Positions 47,115 to 55,325 of a stretch of DNA of 64,000 nucleotides are shown here, piece by piece; the first letter of the stretch is position 1, and each line of letters begins with the position of its first letter. The translations under genes were made by a program, and so were the position numbers. The notes under the pieces are model-generated. The model saw nothing but the letters and a program-made list of their open reading frames with translations. It was not told the origin of the DNA and ran no database searches. The stretch is from CAZMGV01 sp964621525 [NCBI: uncultured bacterium] (lineage in GTDB: Bacteria > JAGRBM01): NCBI GenBank assembly GCA_964621525.1, contig CAZUMS010000005.1, positions 62,001 to 126,000 on the forward strand. Reading direction: 5' to 3'.

Positions 47115-49194
47115 AAAGGTTTTCCAGCCGGCCCGACCGGTCTTCCAGGGTGAGACGGAGCCGGTGCCGTCCCTTCACGGCAGGGACCGGCAGGTCGGCG
47201 AGATATTCGGCATCGGAGTCGGCCGGGAGCGAGAGTTCCCGGTCCAGCAGGACCCCGGAGGGAGCCGGGCCGTCGATCTCGGCCCGGAGTCTTCCCTTCA
47301 CCGGTTCCTGCGTGTCGTTCACCCAGTATACCGGGATCGTCCGGTTGCTGCGCCTCCCGTAAAACTGTTCGGCAATGGCGAAGAAGTAGACCGGCCGGAA
47401 GGCGTCAGCGAGCGGACGATAGCTTTTTTTCGGCACCCGGCGGTCGTCCACCACGGACCACTGGATACAGGGCTCCGAGTCCAGGAACATGAACTGGAGG
47501 ATGCCGCCCGCCGGGTGGTATTTCCGCCGGCGGTACCGGTCGATGTAGTACCGGTGGACGTACGCCTGCCAGTCGCAGCTCGCTTCGTAGAGCGATTCGA
47601 TCGAACTGTATGCAGCCTTCGGCATCCAGCCCCTCAGGAATTCGTCCTGAAGATGGTGGTTGCGCTCCAGCCGCTTCCAGTCCACCCGGCGGATATCGTC
47701 TCCCATGAACGTCCGGGCGTGATCCGGCGGCGGCAGGGACTGGGCCCCGAACTCGGTAATAAACCGGGCGTGCCGGGGCATGAGGTTCAGGAGCCGCTCG
47801 AGTCCGCGCAGGTCCCGTCCGAAGAACGGGTACCAGCCCCAGTAAAGATGCACGTCCTCGCCCCGGCTGAACAGGTTCATCTCGCCGGAACTGCGGATGG
47901 CGGGCCGTGAAGGGTCCAGCTCGCGAACCGCCCGGCGGCTCCGGCTGGCCGTGACCTCACGGTTCGGCGAATAGACGAGCAGGGAAAGCACCGTCTTCGC
48001 CAGTTCCAGGGGACGGGTCTCCTTGGTGTCCACGATGTAGATCGGCTCGTTGTGCAGGCACCAGACGGCGACCGACGGGTGCGAGCCCAGGAGCCGGGTC
48101 ATCTGCTCCGACTGGCGGACGATCTCCCGCCGGGCCTCCGGCACGTAGAGCCACTGGAGCGGCATGTCCTGCCAGAGCAACAGCCCCGCCCGGTCGGCCG
48201 CTTCGTAAAGCTCCGGATGATCCACATGGGCGTGGACCCGGAGCATGTTGAAGTTGCAGTCGAGGGCGAGTTTGATGTCGAGCTCGCACCGCTCGCGGGT
48301 CATCCGGGCGATGCGGACGTCGCCCGGCGGGTAGTTGGACCCGCGGACGAAAAACCGCCGCCCGTTCAGCCGGGCGACGAAATTGTCGAGCCGGAAGGTC
48401 CGGAAGCCGGTGGTAAATTCCACCGCATCGGATGGCATTCCCTCGTAGGCAGCCGATACTTTCGCCCGGTAGCAATGAGGGGTCCCGAGCTCCCGCGTCC
48501 ACCAGGCGCGGATACCCGCCGCCGTGAACCGGCCCGTAGAACCGATATTGCGTCCCGCCGACAGCGGAACGACGGTGGAGAACTTCACCGGCAGGCCGGC
48601 AAATCCTTCCGGCGTTGCCTCGAGCTCGAGCTTTGCGGCGCCCATGAGGAGCGAGTCCAGTTCGTAGATGAGCTCGACCTCCGCCTCTCCCTTTTCCGGG
48701 TCAATGGCATGGGTGAGCAGCGTCGCGCTCCGGATCCTGACGATTCCCGTCCGGTGGATCTCGACCGGTAGCCACAGGCCGCCGGGGTTTTTGTCCGGAT
48801 CGAGGCAGTCCCAGTGCGAGAACACGCCCGTGATCATCCGCTTGGCGTTCTTGTCCGTCTCGACGGGACAGTCGAGCCCGATCCGGAGCTCGCCCTCGTC
48901 GATGCCGTCCGGCAGTTCGAAGGCGTGGGGCTCGAAATACCCTTCGGCCCGGCCCAGTTCCCGGCCGGCGAAGCTGACCGTCACGAAATAAAAGGCGCCT
49001 CGCACGACGACGAAGCGGCGCTCGCCCTCGACCCGCGGCGGAATCCTGACCTGCCGTTTATAGGCCGCCCTGCCCGTCCAGGTCTCGAAGCCGGGGACCG
49101 TCTGCCAGTGACCCGGCACGGAAGCCGGCGCCGTGCGGCCCGCCGCTTCGAGAGTCCATTCGCCGGACAGATCCTGGATGGGGCCGCGCGGCAT
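47095..49194 (-). CDS. Glycoside hydrolase family 2 protein
   Basis: A 699-residue GH2 enzyme with sugar-binding jelly roll (LSGEWTLEAAGR..VPGHWQ), immunoglobulin-like domain and TIM barrel. The acid/base Glu is in WCLHNEP and the nucleophile Glu is in FITEFGAQS; the barrel start FVRGSNYPPGD is typical. Overall it looks closest to beta-mannosidase or beta-glucuronidase subgroups, but specificity is not readable. There is no signal peptide, so it acts on imported substrate. It lies 7 nt after the alpha/beta hydrolase gene and overlaps the binding-protein gene by 20 nt. Confidence 0.88.
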   Translation of the reverse strand: MPRGPIQDLSGEWTLEAAGRTAPASVPGHWQTVPGFETWTGRAAYKRQVRIPPRVEGERRFVVVRGAFYFVTVSFAGRELGRAEGYFEPHAFELPDGIDEGELRIGLDCPVETDKNAKRMITGVFSHWDCLDPDKNPGGLWLPVEIHRTGIVRIRSATLLTHAIDPEKGEAEVELIYELDSLLMGAAKLELEATPEGFAGLPVKFSTVVPLSAGRNIGSTGRFTAAGIRAWWTRELGTPHCYRAKVSAAYEGMPSDAVEFTTGFRTFRLDNFVARLNGRRFFVRGSNYPPGDVRIARMTRERCELDIKLALDCNFNMLRVHAHVDHPELYEAADRAGLLLWQDMPLQWLYVPEARREIVRQSEQMTRLLGSHPSVAVWCLHNEPIYIVDTKETRPLELAKTVLSLLVYSPNREVTASRSRRAVRELDPSRPAIRSSGEMNLFSRGEDVHLYWGWYPFFGRDLRGLERLLNLMPRHARFITEFGAQSLPPPDHARTFMGDDIRRVDWKRLERNHHLQDEFLRGWMPKAAYSSIESLYEASCDWQAYVHRYYIDRYRRRKYHPAGGILQFMFLDSEPCIQWSVVDDRRVPKKSYRPLADAFRPVYFFAIAEQFYGRRSNRTIPVYWVNDTQEPVKGRLRAEIDGPAPSGVLLDRELSLPADSDAEYLADLPVPAVKGRHRLRLTLEDRSGRLENLYEFEVR

Positions 49195-49201
49195 CCGGGT
49201 G

Positions 49202-50053
49202 TCAGAACCTCTGGATGACCCAGTCGCACAGATCGCCGATCACCCGGTCCCGGTCGATCTCGTTCACGATCTCGTGGCGGAGGCCGTCATAGACGATGTG
49301 ACGCTTCACCTCGCTGGAGGCCCTGTCCACGAACTCGCGGGACGCCTGGGGCGAGGTGAGCGGGTCCGCCCCGCCGTGCTGGACGAGGAGCGGAATCCGG
49401 AGTTCCGGCGCCCGGGAGAGCGCATCGGCGGAAGCCTTTTCCATCTCCTTGAACCAGCGGGGCGTCACCTCGTGGGCGATGATCGTATCCTTCATCCAGG
49501 CCTCGATCATCAGCGGATCGTGAGTGAGCTGCTCGGGTTCGAGTTCGTTCGGGAACTTGAACCTCGGCCAGTATCTGTTGAGCACACTGCCGAGCGTCTT
49601 CTTCCAGAACGGCACTTCCTTGATGAGCCGGAACAGCGGGCCCGACAGGGCGAGCCCGGCGAGCTTCTGCTGGTTTCGCAGGGCGAACCGGGTGGAGATC
49701 AGGCCGCCGTTCGAGTGGCCGAACAGGACCACCGGCGTCCCGTTGAGTTCCGGCGCGACGATTTCCGTGAAGAACCGTTCAACGTCGCGGATGTAGTCGT
49801 CGTACTCATCGACGTAGCACCGCTGACCGCCCGTGCGGCCGTGCCCCCGCATGTCGGCGGCGAAAACCGACACGCCCCGCCGGTTCAGCGCCTCGGCCAC
49901 ATGCCGGTACCGGCCCGAATGCTCCGACAGGCCGTGAATGATGACCACGGCGCCCTTCGCTCCCGGCACGGTCCACTTCCGGTAAAAGAACGGCAGGTCC
50001 CGGTAGCCGAGCGTGCGGTGCAGGTCGTCATAAGGCAGATGCGTGGCGGTCAT
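49202..50053 (-). CDS. Alpha/beta hydrolase, monoacylglycerol lipase-like
   Basis: A 283-residue serine hydrolase. VVIIHGLSEHSGRYRHVAEAL, ADMRGHGRTGG, and the nucleophile elbow GHSNGG with catalytic Ser are those of the lysophospholipase/monoacylglycerol lipase (Hydrolase_4) family; Asp (HGGADPLTSP) and His (GLRHEIVNE) complete the triad. No signal peptide. It is the first gene of the minus-strand run with the GH2 glycosidase and ABC importer, so a carbohydrate-ester role is possible. Confidence 0.9.
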   Translation of the reverse strand: MTATHLPYDDLHRTLGYRDLPFFYRKWTVPGAKGAVVIIHGLSEHSGRYRHVAEALNRRGVSVFAADMRGHGRTGGQRCYVDEYDDYIRDVERFFTEIVAPELNGTPVVLFGHSNGGLISTRFALRNQQKLAGLALSGPLFRLIKEVPFWKKTLGSVLNRYWPRFKFPNELEPEQLTHDPLMIEAWMKDTIIAHEVTPRWFKEMEKASADALSRAPELRIPLLVQHGGADPLTSPQASREFVDRASSEVKRHIVYDGLRHEIVNEIDRDRVIGDLCDWVIQRF

Positions 50054-50200
50054 TGTGCCCTTTTCAGTAACCCGCCAGGGGGAACAGCGGCAAGGGGACG
50101 ATGGCGTACCGGAGGACTTCGGCCGGTCGCCGGAGTCCGTAGCGGCATCCGGGTGTCACCCCCGGTTCGACCGGTTAGCTTCGCCGGAGGGGAGGATCCG

Positions 50201-51148
50201 ATGAGACTGGAACCCGTTCCGGAACAGGTGGCCCAGGCCGGCCTGCGCGCCGTGAAAAGTGTGGGGCTGGCGGCGGGCGATGGTACGCTTTCCGAACTTC
50301 AGAGCAGGCTGATCGGCGGAATTCAGGATCACATCCTGCACTCGAAATTCAGGCTCGACGAGCTGGAACCCATCAGCCCCGAAGATCTGGCGAAGATCGT
50401 CACCGAACCCCACTTCCAGGCGCGTATCCTGAGGGCCGGGATCCTCGCTGCCTGCATCAACGGCGAGATGAACGGGAAAGCCGTGGACCTGCTGGACAGG
50501 TACGCCGGGGCGATGGGCATCTCGAAGGACATCGTTGCGACGGCACGGAAGCTGGCCGACCATCACCTGATTCTCGCCCGGATCGACATCGTGCGGAAAT
50601 CCCTTCCCGGCGTGAAGATCCGGCAGACCGTCGCTAACGAGGGGATTCTGGCGGCGATCCGGCAGTTCTTTCCGCTGCTCGGGCTGAAGCTTTCCGGTGT
50701 CACCGAAAAATACCGCAGGCTGGAGAGCTATCCTGAAGGCACGCTCGGCAGGGAATACATCAACTACCTGAAGCGGAACGGCTTTCCGCTCCCCGGGGAA
50801 AAGGGGGCCGGCCCCGAGATCATCGTCGTCCATGACTGCCTGCACATCCTCGGGGATTACGGAACGACCTCCCCCGAAGAGATCGAGATCGCCTCTTTCC
50901 AGGCGGGCTGCCAGTTCGAAGACCCCATCTACGGCATCCTGTTCGGGCTGGCCCAGTACCACCTGAATGTCCAGGTGGCTCCGGTCGCACCTTCCGATTC
51001 GATGCATGCCAATCCCGAAAAGATGCTCGCCGCCTTCGCCCGCGGCTGCAAGGTCAACCGGGACATGTGGCGGGACTTCAACCCCTGGGATCATTTCGAG
51101 CAGCCGGTGGACGCGCTCCGGAAGCAGTTCGGCGTCGTTCCCAAATAA
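50201..51148 (+). CDS. TerB-like/Coq4-like protein with HDxxHx11E motif
   Basis: A 315-residue protein. ATG 50201 follows GGAGGGGAGG, a very strong ribosome binding site. Residues 20-135 form a helical stretch resembling TerB (VGLAAGDGTLSELQ, RAGILAACINGEMN, with paired acidic turns). The C-terminal part has HDCLH (211-215) followed eleven residues later by Glu227, exactly the HDxxHx11E metal-site motif of Coq4, the scaffold and decarboxylase of ubiquinone synthesis, with GDYGTTSPEEIE in between. Known Coq4 proteins lack the TerB-like part. It stands alone on the plus strand and ends at a shared terminator with the sigma factor gene. Function unknown; a quinone or lipid link is inference. Confidence 0.7.
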   Translation: MRLEPVPEQVAQAGLRAVKSVGLAAGDGTLSELQSRLIGGIQDHILHSKFRLDELEPISPEDLAKIVTEPHFQARILRAGILAACINGEMNGKAVDLLDRYAGAMGISKDIVATARKLADHHLILARIDIVRKSLPGVKIRQTVANEGILAAIRQFFPLLGLKLSGVTEKYRRLESYPEGTLGREYINYLKRNGFPLPGEKGAGPEIIVVHDCLHILGDYGTTSPEEIEIASFQAGCQFEDPIYGILFGLAQYHLNVQVAPVAPSDSMHANPEKMLAAFARGCKVNRDMWRDFNPWDHFEQPVDALRKQFGVVPK

Positions 51149-51178
51149 GCCGCCAGACCGCCCGCCCCCGGAAAGCAG

Positions 51179-51202
51179 AAAGGGCCGGTTTCCCGGCCCT
51201 TT
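51179..51202. terminator. Bidirectional hairpin terminator
   Basis: A perfect 10-bp stem (AAAGGGCCGG / CCGGCCCTTT) with a TTTC loop lies between the convergent Coq4-like gene (ends 51148) and the sigma factor gene (ends 51227). The A/T ends of the stem give short U-tracts in either direction, as in bidirectional rho-independent terminators. Confidence 0.8.
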
Positions 51203-51226
51203 CGCTGCGGCGGAGGCGCAGGGCGC

Positions 51227-53008
51227 TTACAGCGCGCCGCCTTCCTCCAGGAAGTCCTGCAGGCTGACGTTCTTGAGCGGCAGGCGGAGTTTTTCCACGC
51301 CCTTCTTCTCGATCTGCCGGATACGCTCGCGGGTGAGGCCGAAATCCTTGCCGATCTCGAGCAGCGTGTGGCGGCGCGTGCCGCCGATGCCGAACCGCAT
51401 GCGGAGGATCTTCTCCTCGCGCGGCGAGAGGGTCTTCAGGGCCTTGTCCAGCTCCTCGGCGAGCGAGATGTTCACCATCTCCTCCTCGGGAAGCGGAACC
51501 TTGTCGTCCTCGATCAGGTCGGCCAGCACCTTGTCGTCTTCCTTGCCGACGGCCATCTCGAGCGAGACGGTCTCGAGGTCGATCTGGAGCAGCTCGGTCA
51601 CGCGGTCCTCGGGCATCCCCAGTTCCTTGGCGATGTCGTGGATGGACGGCGGCTCGCCGGAGGCGGAAGAGAGCTTCTTCTGGGCCTGCTTCAGCTTGTT
51701 CAGGTTCTCGCGCATGTAGACCGGGATGCGGACCGTGCGCGACTGGTCGAAGATCGCGCGGTTGATCGCCTGCTTGATCCACCAGGTCGCGTAGGTCGAG
51801 AACTTGAGGCCGCGCTTGTACTCGTACTTGTCCACGGCGCGCATGAGGCCGATGTTGCCTTCCTGCACGAGGTCCGTGAGCGACACCTTGGCATTCCGGT
51901 ATTTCTTGGCGATGGAGATCACGAGCCGGAGGTTCGCCTTCACGAATTCCTCCTTGGCCCACTTGATCTCGCGCTGGGTGCGCTCCACCTCGACGAGGAG
52001 CCGCTTCAGCGCCTCCTCCGGGTAGCCCACTTCCAGCTTGCCCACCGGGATCGTCGGATCCGAGTTCGGCTCCACGGGCACGACCAGCAGGCCCGTGCCG
52101 TCCGGATCGCGGTGATAGCCGTCGCGGAACTCCTGGAGCATCGCGACGATGCCTTCCACGAAGACGATGTTCAGGTTCAGCCGCTTGATGTTGTCCAGGA
52201 TCTCCTGGAGAAGCCTCTCGTACTTGCCCTCGAGCTTCTCGCGGGCCTGCTTCGACAGCCGCTTGTCGCCGAACTCCTTCATCATCTTGAGGCGCTTCTG
52301 GTGAAGGGCCTTGAGCACGGCGGCCGTGCGGATGACCTTCTCGGAGACGGCCTCCTCGTCGGCGCCCCGGTCGATCATCTCGTCGTACTTCACCATGTCC
52401 CAGACCTTGAACTTCTTCTCCCTGAGCAGGCTGGCCCGGTACATGACGAGGTGGGTGACGAACGGAACCACGAGCACCGTGTCGTAGAGCTTCTCGGTGA
52501 TCGCCTCGATCTTCGACGCCGCGCGGACTTCCTCCTCCGGCGTGAACAGCTTTATGTTGCCCACCTCCTTGAGGTAGGTCTTCATGATATCGACTTCGTC
52601 GTAGATATCCTGCTGCTCTTCCTCGGGGCCGAGCACCTGCGCGAGCCGGCGTTTCTGCTCGCGCAGCTTCGCCGCGTCGGGCGAGGAGAACGGCGCGGGA
52701 CGCGCCGCCTTCTTCGAGTTCGCCGCGCTGGCCTGGCCGGCCGGGAGCTTCGTCACCTGATCGTAGGTGAGCGACTTCGGCGCCGCCTTTCCGGCGGCGG
52801 CCTTCGGGGCCGGCTTCTTCTGAAGCGCCGGCTTGGATTTCTTGACAGCCTCAGGCTTCTTGGGCGCGGGCTTTTTGGCGGATTTTGCAGCAGTCATTTT
52901 TTTGGCACCGGTATCGTTCCGACGGATTGCCAAGGAGACGCCTCCCTTAGCAGGAGGCTTTGCCTTGACCAATCTGGCTGAATTCACTGACTTTTTCTTG
53001 GTTCCCAT
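51227..53008 (-). CDS. rpoD: RNA polymerase sigma-70 family factor (RpoD-type)
   Basis: A 593-residue sigma factor. The N-terminal 120 residues are Lys/Ala/Pro-rich and lack a recognisable region 1.1. Region 1.2 starts at [28 protein letters not shown], a non-conserved insert of about 230 residues follows, then region 2 ([52 protein letters not shown], binding the -10 element), region 3, and region 4 with [12 protein letters not shown] (-35 recognition). The long insert and full region 2-4 set indicate a primary factor. ATG 53008 is chosen; starts at 52897 (ATG) or 53059 (GTG) are possible and none has a clear ribosome binding site. Whether it is the sole RpoD or a group 2 paralogue cannot be told. 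Confidence 0.9.
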   Translation of the reverse strand: MGTKKKSVNSARLVKAKPPAKGGVSLAIRRNDTGAKKMTAAKSAKKPAPKKPEAVKKSKPALQKKPAPKAAAGKAAPKSLTYDQVTKLPAGQASAANSKKAARPAPFSSPDAAKLREQKRRLAQVLGPEEEQQDIYDEVDIMKTYLKEVGNIKLFTPEEEVRAASKIEAITEKLYDTVLVVPFVTHLVMYRASLLREKKFKVWDMVKYDEMIDRGADEEAVSEKVIRTAAVLKALHQKRLKMMKEFGDKRLSKQAREKLEGKYERLLQEILDNIKRLNLNIVFVEGIVAMLQEFRDGYHRDPDGTGLLVVPVEPNSDPTIPVGKLEVGYPEEALKRLLVEVERTQREIKWAKEEFVKANLRLVISIAKKYRNAKVSLTDLVQEGNIGLMRAVDKYEYKRGLKFSTYATWWIKQAINRAIFDQSRTVRIPVYMRENLNKLKQAQKKLSSASGEPPSIHDIAKELGMPEDRVTELLQIDLETVSLEMAVGKEDDKVLADLIEDDKVPLPEEEMVNISLAEELDKALKTLSPREEKILRMRFGIGGTRRHTLLEIGKDFGLTRERIRQIEKKGVEKLRLPLKNVSLQDFLEEGGAL

Positions 53009-53376
53009 AGAAACTGCACAGACACCCGTTGCCAGAAATTCGATGCGGGAAGTCGCCACGGTTTTGACGCAGCGACCCGAAAAGGGATATCAAAAACCGG
53101 CCACAATCGCAAGCCGTTTTTCGCGTATCCGGGTCTAAACCTCTGGGATTCGGGCAATTTAAGTCCGTGACAGGCTCCTTTTGATCCAAGCCCCCCGCCT
53201 GGGAGGGGACTGCCTACAGGCAAACCCCATTCCACAAGTGGCCCCTCGCCCTACGGGGCTTCTTTCTTCTCATTTAACACCTTAAAAGCAAGGGGACCGT
53301 GCCGAAATACCCGGCCGGCAGAGAGAAAACGTCCGATTTTTGACGGAGTAACCGGAAAAGTGGCCTCAAAACGTCT

Positions 53377-53420
53377 GCGCCCGGTTTCCTCCCCCTTCTA
53401 CAGGGTGGAACTCCGGGCGC
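53377..53420. repeat. Imperfect inverted repeat / hairpin
   Basis: GCGCCCGG (53377-53384) pairs perfectly with CCGGGCGC (53413-53420). Pairing can extend inward with mismatches (GTTTCC..CCC against GGG..GGAAC), giving a long stem with a small loop around TTCTACA. No poly-U follows on either strand, so a simple terminator is unlikely. It lies about 370 bp upstream of the sigma gene start. Confidence 0.5.
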
Positions 53421-53480
53421 ACGTTCGAGCTATGGCGATGATGGCGGAAATTCCGGGTGCGATCAAGACCGAAGGGCCAA

Positions 53481-53520
53481 ATGGTACATAATGGCGCATA
53501 ATGGCCGCTAATGGACCCCA
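53481..53520. repeat. Tandem 10-bp ATGG repeats, helically phased
   Basis: Four consecutive decamers, ATGGTACATA, ATGGCGCATA, ATGGCCGCTA and ATGGACCCCA, share ATGG at an exact 10-bp period. The first three also end in TA. Spacing near one helical turn would put identical bases on one DNA face. There is no coding frame here that I believe in. Confidence 0.6.
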
Positions 53521-53822
53521 GTGCATAACATTTTTGGCAACAGGCAAAACCGGCTGGAATCTTCCGGAATCGTGCGGCACAGGTGATTGATTCCGTTCCG
53601 GAATCGCCGGAACCGCCCCGGAAATCCGGCCCCCCTTAACACCCCCTCGAAAAAACCTTTTTGCAAGAAACATTCAAAATGGTTTCGGCTGTCCTTGCGG
53701 AGAATTCACAAGCTGAAACAGCAGGTTATCCGGGGTAGTTCCGGAAAACGGCACATTAAAAAACGGGTTCTTTACACGTTAAACGATGGGCGTACTACCC
53801 GGAGAATGGGGGTTGACGGCCC

Positions 53823-55187
53823 TCATCCGCCCACGGTGAAGAGCAGCGGGAACTGGACCTTCACGTCGCCCTTCCCGGCCGCCTCGAACCGGATCTTCAG
53901 CATCACGTCCAGAATCTCTTTCTCGAACTCCGGATACTTGCCGAAGGCGCTCGACTTGATGTTCGGCGACGCCACCGACCCGTCCGCCTTGATGACGAAC
54001 TCGATCAGCATCTTGCCCGCCGCCGCGGGGGCCGTGCGCAGAAGCCGCTTGTGACGGGAACGGAACATCGGCAGATACTTCTGCATCACCATAGCGATCT
54101 CGGCCATCGTGCGAACCGTCCGGATTTCATGTTCTCCCGTGGCCGCCGAGGAAACGACGGTTTCGACTTCGGTCCCACCAATCGGCCCTTTCGGAATTTG
54201 CGGTTTGAGACCGGCGATAAGATCGCCATCCAGGGATCCCGCATCACTGTACCCGCCAAGCTCGGGCCGGTCTGTTTCCGCCTTGCCCGTCTCGCTGACG
54301 GGACCGATATTCCTGAAAATGTTGTCCATCGAACTCCCGATCGCTGACACCTGGGCGGCAACGCCCGGGGTATGGGCGGCCAGTACCCTGATCAGCCCGG
54401 TCTGGGCGACCTGATCGCGAACCGTGCCTGCGGCTTTAGGCGGAGGAATCGCGGTTTTCGTGGCGGTCATCGGGGTGGAAACAGGTGCCTCCGGAATTTT
54501 CGCAACCGGTTTGGATGCAGGCAACGTGAGAGGTTCCGTATAAAGCCTGACGATCCGCTCGGGCGGCATCATGGGGAAAGCCTGCGGCACCGGCAGATAG
54601 TGCATCCGCATGTGATTCAGCAGGCTGAACAGAAACATACACGCGATGGCGATCAGGCCCAGCGAGTTCCAGAAAGGGAGATCGGAGCCGGCAGCAACCG
54701 AAGCCTCCTCTAGTACCACAGGTCTGGATGAAACCCTGAGGCGTGGCTGCCGGGGCAGCACCGGATATTTCGGTGGAGGTTCGGGCTCCCACCGGATGCG
54801 GAACTGGCGTCCGGCGACATCCAGCTCGGCTTCGGTTCCGGGAACGATCCGGACGCTGGCCGCCTCTGCCCCTCCTGAACCATACCGGACGCCAAAGAAC
54901 AGGAGGTCCTCCAGCAATACTGTCCTTCCGTCCCGCACGAGACGTCCGCTGGTATCCTCGGAAAGTTTCAGGATGAACGTGCCGTCAGGGGAGAGCTCCC
55001 CCGCCGTAATGACATGACGAAGGCCCGGTGCTTCGACCTTGCCGCTGCCCGGCGGCCCGAGCTGGAGATTCCCGCGCTGGAGGGGAACCGCTTTACCGGT
55101 CTGGACATCAAGGATCCGGAGGCGGTGATGACAAGGTTCAAACCTCTTGTGACCACCGCCGAGACGATCAAGCAGCGAGCGCACCAT
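53823..55187 (-). CDS. AgmX/GltG-type single-span protein (copy 2)
   Basis: A 454-residue inner-membrane protein. An N-terminal region of about 150 residues resembles that of the neighbouring paralogue and may be FHA-like; one membrane helix follows (SLGLIAIACMFLFSLL), then a Pro-rich periplasmic stretch, a middle region (SIGSSMDNIFRNIGPVSE) and a C-terminal AgmX/TonB-type domain (KMLIEFVIKADGSVASPNIKSSAFG..). ATG 55187 follows GAAGGAAG; the TTG at 55208 is less likely. The DNA for the C-terminal domain is identical over 173 bp to that of the upstream copy, while the rest has diverged. A terminator (55264-55298) separates it from that copy, so it may have its own promoter. Confidence 0.82.
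   Translation of the reverse strand: MVRSLLDRLGGGHKRFEPCHHRLRILDVQTGKAVPLQRGNLQLGPPGSGKVEAPGLRHVITAGELSPDGTFILKLSEDTSGRLVRDGRTVLLEDLLFFGVRYGSGGAEAASVRIVPGTEAELDVAGRQFRIRWEPEPPPKYPVLPRQPRLRVSSRPVVLEEASVAAGSDLPFWNSLGLIAIACMFLFSLLNHMRMHYLPVPQAFPMMPPERIVRLYTEPLTLPASKPVAKIPEAPVSTPMTATKTAIPPPKAAGTVRDQVAQTGLIRVLAAHTPGVAAQVSAIGSSMDNIFRNIGPVSETGKAETDRPELGGYSDAGSLDGDLIAGLKPQIPKGPIGGTEVETVVSSAATGEHEIRTVRTMAEIAMVMQKYLPMFRSRHKRLLRTAPAAAGKMLIEFVIKADGSVASPNIKSSAFGKYPEFEKEILDVMLKIRFEAAGKGDVKVQFPLLFTVGG
53881..54053 (-). repeat. 173-bp identical tract, copy A (pair at 55384-55556)
   Basis: By direct comparison I found no mismatch between 53881-54053 and 55384-55556. The tract encodes the core of the C-terminal domain (from about LLRTAPAAAGKM to LKIRFEA). 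Further identity of 28 bp extends beyond a short mismatched patch on the 3' coding side, after which the genes diverge strongly. This pattern fits recent gene conversion. Confidence 0.85.
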
Positions 55188-55263
55188 AAGGCTGTCTTCC
55201 TTCAACAACCATGGTGCGCCCGTGCTTCCGGACGGTCAACGAAAATCCAGCGACGCGAGCCGT

Positions 55264-55298
55264 CAAAAAGCCAGAACCCCGCCGTTTCGGGCGGGGCT
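55264..55298 (-). terminator. Rho-independent terminator after AgmX-type copy 1
   Basis: On the minus strand, AGCCCCGCC, a CGAAAC loop and GGCGGGGTT form a stem of nine pairs (one G-U type), followed by CTGGC and a T5 tract. It lies 28 nt after the stop codon at 55326 and upstream of the second copy's start. Confidence 0.8.
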
Positions 55299-55325
55299 CC
55301 GGGGTTAAGACCGTATGGAGGCCGG

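Larger units (their letters stand above)
53060..53822. other. Gene-free intergenic region upstream of the sigma factor gene
   Basis: About 760 bp without a credible gene between the sigma factor start and the end of the AgmX-type gene. It holds a G/C-rich inverted repeat (53377-53420), a tandem decamer array (53481-53520), and an 11-bp direct repeat TTCCGGAATCG at 53562-53572 and 53596-53606, each containing the palindrome TTCCGGAA. It also holds a hairpin GCCCC/GGGGC with T-rich trailer (53241-53271, plus strand), and a minus-strand T6 tract (about 53758-53763) after a CGGGT/ACCCG pair that may end the AgmX-type transcript. It probably carries the sigma gene promoter, which I could not fix. 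Confidence 0.6.

Noticed and set aside
49133-50200. In-frame extension upstream of the Coq4-like gene
   Set aside because: This stretch is antisense to the alpha/beta hydrolase; the very strong ribosome binding site at ATG 50201 marks the start.
53398-53673. Minus-strand 91-codon open frame in the intergenic region
   Set aside because: Composition is unlike the real genes here, it lacks a ribosome binding site, and it covers the decamer and palindrome repeats; treated as chance.
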